Under the pieces are notes generated by a model that was given only the letters and a program-made list of their open reading frames with translations, was not told where the DNA came from and did not search any database. Below, one piece after another: positions 1 to 4,869 of a stretch of DNA of 5,627 nucleotides (its first letter is position 1; every line of letters begins with the position of its first letter). The DNA is taken from NCBI GenBank assembly GCA_013813955.1, contig JACCQW010000483.1:1-5627 (forward strand). The letters run 5' to 3'. This DNA comes from Solirubrobacterales bacterium (GTDB taxonomy: Bacteria; Actinomycetota; Thermoleophilia; Solirubrobacterales; Solirubrobacteraceae). Position numbers and translations under genes: made by a program.

Positions 1-1
1 C

Positions 2-178
2 CCCCGCACCGCCTACGAGATCGCACAGTCGCTGTGGGGCGACGTCGCCATCACGCAGGCCTACCTCACGCTCTCGGAGGCCCTCGGCCACCTCGACCTG
101 TTGCTCGACGCGGACCGGATCGTCGAGCAGCGCGACGACGGCGTCGTACGCTTCGCGGAAGCCGCGATGGCACTCTGA
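2..178 (+). CDS. C-terminal end of a metallo-beta-lactamase-fold hydrolase (partial, 5' end outside window)
   Basis: Only the last 58 codons are present, in the frame that starts at base 2 and ends with TGA at 176-178. The peptide begins PRTAYEIAQSLWG and continues through LTLSEALGHLDLLLDADRI to a short charged end. The pattern (T-A-x-E-I-A-x-x-L-W, then an E-A-L-x-H-L-x-x-L helix, then a 'D-R-I-V-E … V-R-F' beta wing) resembles the winged-helix tail that follows the hydrolase domain in many MBL-fold metallo-hydrolases (glyoxalase II / LACTB2-like). The zinc-binding HxHxDH half lies outside the window, so substrate and catalytic competence cannot be judged. The stop overlaps the next start by one base (TGATG), so the two genes are probably translationally coupled in one operon. 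The family call rests on this short tail alone. Confidence 0.7.
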   Translation, partial: PRTAYEIAQSLWGDVAITQAYLTLSEALGHLDLLLDADRIVEQRDDGVVRFAEAAMAL

Positions 179-747
179 TGGTCCCTCGACTCCGCCGAAT
201 GCGCAACGTGGTCGCCACCGCTCGCGTGCTGTCCCACCTCGACGCCGAGGCGCGCGAGTCCCTCCGCCTCCTCGCTGAGACGACGGCCGACGAGAACGTG
301 CGCGCCCGAGATCGGCCCACGATCGACCCGACCGCGATCATCTCCCCGCTGGCCAGCCTGCGCTTCACCGACCGCGTCGAGGTGGGGGCCGAGGCTAACA
401 TCGCTCCCTTTGCCTGCATCTGGGGCGGCTGGAGCACCGCGTGGGCTCGGGTGCGAGCGCATGCCTATGTGGGCGCGGGCGCGTCACTCCTCGCGGGCAA
501 CCATGCCTGGGACGAGCCCGGGACCGTGCGAGAGATTGGCATGGCCGAGGCCGACGTGGTCGTGGAGGAGGGCGGCGTCGTGTCCGCCAACGCGGTGGTC
601 GTCGGCTGCCGCATCGGCCGCTACGCGCTTGTGGGCGCCAATGCGGTGGTCATCCGAGACGTGCCGGACTTCGCGATCGTGGTCGGAGTGCCGGCCCGCG
701 TGGTGGGTCACCGGCCGGCCGTCGACGACGAGACGGAACGGGACTAG
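178..747 (+). CDS. Hexapeptide-repeat (left-handed beta-helix) O-acyltransferase
   Basis: A 189-residue protein starting MVPRLRRMRN. The N-terminal ~50 residues are helical and charged. From about residue 51 imperfect [LIV]-G-x-x-x-x hexads appear (IDPTAIIS, VEVGAEANIAPFACI, AYVGAGASLL, VVVEEGGVVSANAVVVG, CRIGRYALVGANAVV). The end 'VVIRDVPDFAIVVGVPARVVG' (about 157-177) is the classic close of the LbH domain in the WbbJ/maltose-acetyltransferase/NeuD superfamily, with G-x-P-A-R. His109 in 'LLAGNHAW' fits the catalytic His of these enzymes. Such proteins form trimers and move an acetyl or acyl group from CoA to a sugar hydroxyl or amine in the cytoplasm. The ATG at 178 is chosen because it overlaps the upstream stop (TGATG); an ATG at 199 is the alternative. 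The TAG at 745-747 overlaps the stop of the convergent gene. The acceptor sugar cannot be told; a role in surface polysaccharide is inferred from neighbours. Confidence 0.85.
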   Translation: MVPRLRRMRNVVATARVLSHLDAEARESLRLLAETTADENVRARDRPTIDPTAIISPLASLRFTDRVEVGAEANIAPFACIWGGWSTAWARVRAHAYVGAGASLLAGNHAWDEPGTVREIGMAEADVVVEEGGVVSANAVVVGCRIGRYALVGANAVVIRDVPDFAIVVGVPARVVGHRPAVDDETERD

Positions 748-3287
748 GGCGCCGCGGCGGCGCCCGCCGCAAGCGCGTCACGGCGCATGGCTGAGTCTCC
801 GCGATCCCCAGTCGCCCGCCGGCGCAGGAACGACACCTCGACCCAGCGGTAGGTGATGGCGGACAGGACGCCCGTGATCGAGGCGACGATGAGCAGGTTC
901 AGCGCGAAGCCCAAGCGCCCATCCACCGTCCAGCCGTGCAGGCGCAGCCAGAACACCACCGGGTAGTGCCAGAGGAAGACGGAGTAGGAGACGAGCCCGG
1001 CGTAGCGGAAGGGCGGCGATTCGAGCAGGCGCACAAGCACGTCGCGTTGCAGCCGCGCACGTGGCACGAGCACCACGACCGCCACGAGCACCATGCTCGC
1101 GAAGCCCATGAACGTCGCGTAGTACTGGTATTCCAGCCGCCCGGTCTCCAGAGCGTAGACGACCGCCACGGCGACGAGCGCCGTCGACGTAGCCGCCGCC
1201 GGGCGCCAGTGACGCGAGAGCCGCAGACGCCCGTTGTCATGCAGCACCTGCAGCACGGCAAGCAGCATCCCGAAGCCGAACAGATCTGCCTGGGCCAGAA
1301 ACGACCGCTCGAGCACAGCGAACCAGCTCCCCTGAAACCCGGTCGGATCGTCGGGCGTCGCCAGCAGCTGTTGACCCACCTCGCGGAAGGCCACGCCCAC
1401 CACGATCAGCAGGAGGCCGGGCACGAGGCAGGCTGCCACGCGCCACCGGGGCCGGGAGGCGCCGGCCACCAGACGGCCAGCGAGCAGCACGAGCGCGGGC
1501 AGGCCGAGATAGAAGACCGCCTCGGCGCAGAGCGACCACGTCGGGCCGATCCCGGACAGCACCCCGGATGGGTGGTAGGAGTGCAAGAGGAGAAGATCGG
1601 CGGCCAGGGTCGGCAGGTGGATCCCGAAATGCGGCTCGGGCACCCTGACGATCGCGGTCTGCAGGACGAACGTGACAACAAGCAGGATCGCCCAATAGGC
1701 GGGAAGGATGCGCAGCGCTCGGTTGCGCAGGTAGGCGCCGAAGGACGGGCGCTCGCGTCCCTCCAACAGCGCCGCGACAAACGGGCGGTACAGCAGGAAG
1801 GCCGACAGGCAGAAGAAGATCCACAGTCCGAGCTGTACGTGCGGCGCGACCCAGCGCGACAGCCATCCAAGGTCGGGAGGGCCGGTCGAGGAGGCCCATA
1901 GATAGGTGTGCCAGACAACGAGACAGCCGGCCGCTACGCCGCGGAGGCCCAAGACCCCAAGTAGATGCGAACGACCAGGCATGCCGCCGCCGTGCGGCTC
2001 GGGCTCGAGCCCCGGTGCGGGGCGCAGGATCCATGCCGGCCGCAGCGGCGGCACCGGGTCCGGGGCGGCCCAGGGCGCCGATCCGCGGCGCACCCACGTC
2101 GCGAGACGCCAAGCGAAGGCCGCCCACAGCGCGCCCATCGCCGGGATGTACATAGCGCCGATCACCCACTCGTCCCACAGGAAGCCCTCCCCCATGCCCA
2201 ACGCTCCAGGCACCGAGGGTGGCGCATAGCGCACGGCGAGCGGGATGACCACCAGTGCCGTGATCACCCAGTAGAAGCGCCTCCATCCGGCCAGGACGAG
2301 GAAGGGGACCAGCCAGGTCAAATAGGCGGCAAAGAAGTTCGCGCCCATGACGAAGACCCCGATGATGAGAATCGCAGAGCCGGCCGCCGGGTCGGGGCGG
2401 CGACGCATGAGCAGGATCGTGAGCGCGATGGTCGTGAGCAGGACCGCGACGGGTGCCACGTCCTGCAGCACGTCCTGCGCGCCGCTGAAGCCCTCCACGG
2501 GCTGCCCAGCGAACCGCAAGAGCGCGAGGTCGGGCTGCACGATCATGCTCAAGCCGCCTTGCCCGGGGATACTGCTGTAGCTGAGGAACTCGCCGACTCC
2601 GCCCGGGTCGGCTAGGAGGAAGGGCACCATGGCGGCGAGCGGGACCGCCGCGCAGGCGCCGAGAAGCACGGATCGCTCACGCCACGACTCACCATGGGGC
2701 AGCAGCGCGAGGGCGACCAGCGCCGGCATCGTCTTCGTCGCCGCGCCCACGCCGATCAGCAGCCCGGCGACGGGCGCCCGTTGTCCGGCCGGCAGCCGCT
2801 CCCAGGCGATCAGACCGACGATCGCGGGCAGCCATTGGACGGGGTCGACCTGCCCGTGCATGCCCGAGACGGCCATCATTGCCGGGCTGAGCAGGATGAG
2901 CGCGGCGGCTGTCACGCGCGTTCGCGGAGACGCGCCCCGGAAGGCCAGGTGCCACTGTACGAGCCACGCGATGGCGAGGTCGGCGCCGACCTCGGGCAGC
3001 CGGACAAGCCGACCGAACGCGATACCCAGCGTCGTCGAAGCCTCGAAGAGCGCGCCCACGACCGGCAGGTACAGCGACGGGTAGGGCCACGCAAAGCGCG
3101 GGGCATCGTTGACGAGGCTGTAGACGTGCAGCGGGTCCGAGCGCAGCGCGTCGTTCACGCCGACGAAGGCGTTGATGTCCGGGGTCGAGCCGTCGGTGAT
3201 GGCGATCAGGACCAAGCGCGCCAGAAGCGCGACTCCGAACAGGAGGCCGAGCGTCCAGCCGAAGCGACTTTCCCCCAAGCCCCGCAC
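744..3287 (-). CDS. GT-C/GT87-like membrane glycosyltransferase fused to an acyltransferase-3 (OafA-like) domain
   Basis: About 847 residues, two membrane enzymes in one frame. Residues ~10-400 have some 10-11 hydrophobic helices and GT87/DUF2029-type signatures: an acidic loop after helix 1 (GSTPDINAF, Asp37), 'WPYPSLYLPVVGALFE' in the first large loop, 'HGQVDPVQWLP' (144-152) and 'AATKTMP' (182-188). This family moves mannose or a similar sugar from a polyprenyl-phosphate donor on the outer face of the membrane. A Pro-rich linker (~405-440) leads to a complete acyltransferase-3 domain (~441-825): LRGVAAG…VVWH (His460), 'GLWIFFCLSAF' (usual SGF is SAF), RALRILPAYW, WSLCAEAVFYL (584-594), SYSVFLWHYP (His774) and a late Glu817. 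AT3 domains acylate sugars across the membrane. The GTG start at 3285-3287 is chosen because it lies 26 bp after the isomerase stop and just before helix 1; TTG 3278 is possible and there is no good Shine-Dalgarno. The open frame runs on to 3620, but that part overlaps the isomerase and is Arg-rich. An in-frame ATG at 1982 (residue 436) precedes the AT3 part. Confidence 0.85.
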   Translation of the reverse strand: MRGLGESRFGWTLGLLFGVALLARLVLIAITDGSTPDINAFVGVNDALRSDPLHVYSLVNDAPRFAWPYPSLYLPVVGALFEASTTLGIAFGRLVRLPEVGADLAIAWLVQWHLAFRGASPRTRVTAAALILLSPAMMAVSGMHGQVDPVQWLPAIVGLIAWERLPAGQRAPVAGLLIGVGAATKTMPALVALALLPHGESWRERSVLLGACAAVPLAAMVPFLLADPGGVGEFLSYSSIPGQGGLSMIVQPDLALLRFAGQPVEGFSGAQDVLQDVAPVAVLLTTIALTILLMRRRPDPAAGSAILIIGVFVMGANFFAAYLTWLVPFLVLAGWRRFYWVITALVVIPLAVRYAPPSVPGALGMGEGFLWDEWVIGAMYIPAMGALWAAFAWRLATWVRRGSAPWAAPDPVPPLRPAWILRPAPGLEPEPHGGGMPGRSHLLGVLGLRGVAAGCLVVWHTYLWASSTGPPDLGWLSRWVAPHVQLGLWIFFCLSAFLLYRPFVAALLEGRERPSFGAYLRNRALRILPAYWAILLVVTFVLQTAIVRVPEPHFGIHLPTLAADLLLLHSYHPSGVLSGIGPTWSLCAEAVFYLGLPALVLLAGRLVAGASRPRWRVAACLVPGLLLIVVGVAFREVGQQLLATPDDPTGFQGSWFAVLERSFLAQADLFGFGMLLAVLQVLHDNGRLRLSRHWRPAAATSTALVAVAVVYALETGRLEYQYYATFMGFASMVLVAVVVLVPRARLQRDVLVRLLESPPFRYAGLVSYSVFLWHYPVVFWLRLHGWTVDGRLGFALNLLIVASITGVLSAITYRWVEVSFLRRRATGDRGDSAMRRDALAAGAAAAP

Positions 3288-3313
3288 GCGCCGCAGGGTA
3301 ACGCAGCCCCTGG

Positions 3314-3751
3314 TCAGTGTATGTCGGTCAGGTGCGCGACGTTTGCGACGTCGGCGGGGTCGTCGCTTGGCGCGCCGGCGAACCACGCGTCGAGGATCTC
3401 CTCCATCTGTGCTTGCGATGTCGCGCGCAGGCTGAGCGCGAGTACGTTGGCGTCGTTCCAGCGGCGTGCCCCGGCCGCCGTCTGCGTGTCGGCGCACAGA
3501 GCGGCGCGCGCTCCCGGAACCTTGTTGGCGGCGATCGAGGCGCCCGTGCCCGTCCAGCAGCACACCACCGCTTGTTCGACCCGTCCCTCGGCAACGTCGC
3601 GCGCCGCCGCCTCGCAGCACCAGGCCCAGTCATCGCGCTCGTCTTCGGCCAACGCGCCATGGAGCACGACCTCGTGCCCGCGCCGACGCAGTGCGTCGAG
3701 GACGGCATCGGCAACGCCCGTGCGTTCGTCCGCAGCCAGGGAGATCCGCAT
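3314..3751 (-). CDS. RpiB/LacA/LacB-family sugar-phosphate isomerase, variant active site
   Basis: A 145-residue cytosolic protein of the ribose-5-phosphate isomerase B family, which interconverts aldose and ketose phosphates through an enediolate. The Rossmann-like core shows MRISLAADERTG (1-12), HEVVLHG (26-32), 'VVCCWTGTGASIAANK' (62-77) forming the phosphate/anion loop, 'ARAALC' (81-86) and RRWNDANVLALSLR (96-109). Against E. coli RpiB the Cys base (its ICGTG motif) is kept as Cys65. The ring-opening His of QHNDTN is Trp98 here (RRWNDAN), and the His of the CDH motif near the N-terminus is Glu9 (ADERTG). The substrate may therefore not be ribose-5-phosphate. The ATG at 3749-3751 gives the usual family length (~145-150), and a TAGGCT box lies 7 nt upstream. 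The TGA at 3314-3316 is followed after 26 bp by the likely start of the glycosyltransferase fusion on the same strand, suggesting one operon. The family call is firm; the exact reaction is open. Confidence 0.85.
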   Translation of the reverse strand: MRISLAADERTGVADAVLDALRRRGHEVVLHGALAEDERDDWAWCCEAAARDVAEGRVEQAVVCCWTGTGASIAANKVPGARAALCADTQTAAGARRWNDANVLALSLRATSQAQMEEILDAWFAGAPSDDPADVANVAHLTDIH

Positions 3752-3758
3752 CGCGACC

Positions 3759-3784
3759 AGCCTAGCTTTCGCATCGCGGGTCAA
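3759..3784 (-). promoter_or_regulatory. Possible promoter for the isomerase operon (leaderless type)
   Basis: On the minus strand TAGGCT (3764-3759) fits the TANNNT -10 pattern of actinobacterial housekeeping sigma factors. It lies exactly 7 nt before the isomerase ATG, so transcription would begin at or next to the start codon. There is no convincing ribosome binding site, which agrees with a leaderless mRNA. TTGACC (3784-3779) resembles a -35 box, but the gap of 14 nt is shorter than the usual 16-18, which lowers confidence. Confidence 0.35.
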
Positions 3785-3827
3785 GGATGACGATGGGCGT
3801 GGGTCGCCGCGGTCGGTGATCGCGGTG

Positions 3828-4046
3828 CTGGTCATGCAGACGCTGCTGCAGCACACGCCGCGCGTCTACGAGCTGGCGGCGGTGACGAACGGTGCCCAGC
3901 AGCGTCTCGAAAACCTGCGGCTCAGCGGGCCGGCCGGCGCCCTGGCGCAGCAGCCACACCAAGGCCGCGCAGTCTCGGTCGTCGGTCTTGAACCCACGCG
4001 ACCCCGGCCAGCGCCGCTCGATCTCCGACGCCCGCGCGCGATGCAA
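3828..4046 (-). pseudogene. Remnant of an IS110-family transposase (DEDD recombinase fragment)
   Basis: The minus-strand frame encodes a piece with 'SRGFKTDDRDCAALVW' followed by 'LLRQGAGRP' and 'TVRHRRQLVDARRVLQQRLHDQ'. This is the middle of an IS110-type recombinase: K-T-D-x-x-D-C-A-A-L supplies the third and fourth acidic residues of the DEDD centre, and the next helix is the R-H-R-R-x-L-V … Q-Q-R-L-H-D-Q segment. The N-terminal RuvC-like part carrying the first D and E is missing, with a TAA in frame just upstream (4056-4058). The similarity stops after LHDQ near 3828, so the C-terminal Tnp20 half with its Ser nucleophile is also absent. Only about 75 of the roughly 350-400 residues usual for the family survive. 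The frame stays open to 3762 (reading …DPRCES), but that tail runs into the isomerase promoter and does not look like transposase. The piece is dead and marks an old insertion. Confidence 0.75.
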
Positions 4047-4079
4047 CCCACCCGTTTACGAAGCAGCCCGTCCATCTCT

Positions 4080-4093
4080 CAAAGGACAAAGGA
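4080..4093 (+). repeat. Tandem 7-bp direct repeat CAAAGGA x2
   Basis: Two perfect head-to-tail copies of CAAAGGA (4080-4086 and 4087-4093), reading TCCTTTGTCCTTTG on the minus strand. The repeat is downstream of the methyltransferase stop and between the hairpin and the transposase remnant. On the minus strand it gives two short T-runs about 20-30 nt past the hairpin. It may be chance or a scar of the mobile element. Confidence 0.5.
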
Positions 4094-4111
4094 AGACCCT
4101 CCCCGACCGAA

Positions 4112-4131
4112 GTCGAGAAGGGCCTCTCGAC
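4112..4131 (-). terminator. Hairpin after the methyltransferase gene, possible terminator
   Basis: GTCGAGA (4112-4118) and TCTCGAC (4125-4131) form a perfect 7-bp stem with a 6-nt loop. It starts 15 nt past the TAG of the methyltransferase on the minus strand, the right place for a transcription end. No T-tract follows directly (CTTCGG comes next), so it is not a canonical intrinsic terminator, although U-poor terminators are common in high-GC bacteria. The alternative is a structured remnant of the nearby IS110 element. Confidence 0.4.
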
Positions 4132-4144
4132 AACAGGACCTCTC

Positions 4145-4156
4145 AGCTATCTAGCT
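4145..4156. repeat. Short palindrome AGCTA-TC-TAGCT over the methyltransferase stop
   Basis: A 5-bp inverted repeat with a 2-bp centre overlaps the last two sense codons and the TAG of the methyltransferase (stop at 4147-4149 on the minus strand). It is too short to be a terminator stem and may be chance. It is noted because it sits beside the hairpin at 4112-4131. Confidence 0.3.
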
Positions 4157-4833
4157 GCCGGCTTGCGCGCCTCGATTTCGGCACCCGTGTACAGCGTGCG
4201 CAAACGCAGGTTCAGGCGCCGGTCCAGCGGGTAGCCCGCCCGGAAAGTGAGGAACAGGCCCTTGTTCAGTCCTCGCACCAACCTGCGCCGCGATGTGCGT
4301 GGCAGCACAAAATGCACGAGGTTGGAGGCTTGGAGAAACGCGCCGGCGTAGGGTTTCTCGTCGATCCTGGTGACCTCAAAGCCGGCACGCGCGAAGAGCT
4401 GTCGCATGCCGAACGTAGTGAAGCGACTGACGTCTTCGGGGAAGCCGTGAACCCCGAAAGTGAACGGGATCCAGGCAAGGACGCGCGCGCCCGGCTTGAG
4501 TACGCGGAACACCTCCCGGACAACTTGGTAGGGGTCGTCGACGTGCTCCAGGACGCTGATCGCCAGCGCCCCGTCGAAGCGGGCGTCGTCCATCGGCATG
4601 GCGTGGGCGTCGCCGACGATATCCGGACTCTGGGCCTCGTCGGCGTCGAACTTCGTCAGCCTGCAGTTGAAGAACGGCCGATGGTCATAGTGCCCCGCGC
4701 CCACCTCGAGAATCTCTGCTCCCGAGGGATGCGACGCGGCCCACGCCTCGAGGGTCGGCTGCAGGATGCGGCGGGGCGCACCGTGATTGATGTCATATCG
4801 GACGTCGGACAGGGTCATGAGGCGCGGCAGCAT
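4147..4833 (-). CDS. Class I SAM-dependent methyltransferase (Methyltransf_11-like)
   Basis: A 228-residue soluble enzyme with the class I Rossmann methyltransferase order: motif I ILEVGAG (41-47), acidic strand-2 end FDAD (62-65), 'DIVGDAHAMPMDDARFDGAL' (71-90) for the adenine pocket and strand 4, 'ISVLEHVDDP' (92-101) and 'EVFRVLKPGARVLAWIPF' (107-124) for strand 5. A C-terminal extension of about 70 residues is basic (RTSRRRLVRG, then RRLNLRLRTLY). It transfers a methyl group from S-adenosylmethionine. The VLEHV-D-P-x-x-x-x-x-E-x-x-R-V-L-K-P signature is common in enzymes acting on sugars, lipids or small molecules, so the acceptor is unknown. The neighbouring acyltransferases make a surface-glycan substrate plausible (inference). 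The ATG at 4831-4833 gives the full length. An in-frame ATG at 4816-4818 (MTLSDVRYD) is an alternative, and neither has a clear Shine-Dalgarno. It is divergent from the CatB-type acyltransferase across 36 bp. Confidence 0.85.
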   Translation of the reverse strand: MLPRLMTLSDVRYDINHGAPRRILQPTLEAWAASHPSGAEILEVGAGHYDHRPFFNCRLTKFDADEAQSPDIVGDAHAMPMDDARFDGALAISVLEHVDDPYQVVREVFRVLKPGARVLAWIPFTFGVHGFPEDVSRFTTFGMRQLFARAGFEVTRIDEKPYAGAFLQASNLVHFVLPRTSRRRLVRGLNKGLFLTFRAGYPLDRRLNLRLRTLYTGAEIEARKPAAR

Positions 4834-4856
4834 AGCCGTCGCGCCCGTTGCGGGGC

Positions 4857-4862
4857 TATCGT
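4857..4862 (+). promoter_or_regulatory. Possible leaderless -10 box for the CatB-type acyltransferase
   Basis: TATCGT fits TANNNT and lies 7 nt before the ATG at 4870, the same spacing as the TAGGCT box before the isomerase. No purine-rich ribosome binding site is seen before this ATG, consistent with a leaderless transcript. No convincing -35 box is visible. The box falls in the 36-bp gap between divergent genes, so any -35 contact would lie around or inside the first codons of the methyltransferase gene. Confidence 0.35.
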
Positions 4863-4869
4863 CCGCGCG

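Larger units (their letters stand above)
4047..4146. other. Non-coding stretch between transposase remnant and methyltransferase stop
   Basis: About 100 bp that is visibly less GC-rich than its surroundings and has no coding frame I can support. It contains a tandem 7-bp repeat, a perfect hairpin and several CCTCTC copies (4123-4128, 4139-4144), each listed separately where useful. It could be the non-coding flank of the vanished IS110 element (these elements carry a structured non-coding end), or simply the 3' region of the methyltransferase gene. The sequence does not decide between these. Confidence 0.4.

Noticed and set aside
34..177. Upstream extension of the first acyltransferase (start at 34)
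   Set aside because: It would overlap the hydrolase tail in another frame and encodes Arg-rich shadow sequence. The TGATG start at 178 fits the family better.
936..1901. Plus-strand open frame of 321 codons
   Set aside because: It is antisense to the AT3 domain, full of His/Gln/Arg/Glu shadow composition and without any recognisable motif; typical of GC-rich DNA opposite a real gene.
1237..2286. Minus-strand open frame of 349 codons in a second frame of the fusion gene
   Set aside because: The frame in register with the fusion shows clear membrane helices and AT3 motifs; this one is Arg/Ala/Gly shadow sequence.
3288..3620. N-terminal extension of the large membrane protein by 111 codons to a start at 3620
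   Set aside because: The extra segment is Arg/Gly-rich low-complexity sequence in another frame of the well-supported isomerase gene, and the membrane protein's first helix follows directly after the GTG at 3287.
2694..4154. Plus-strand open frame of 486 codons
   Set aside because: It runs antisense through the glycosyltransferase, the isomerase and the IS remnant alike, so it cannot be a conserved gene; composition is that of a shadow.
3892..4869. Plus-strand coding extension before the CatB-type acyltransferase
   Set aside because: It is antisense to the methyltransferase and transposase remnant, and the family similarity begins after the ATG at 4870.
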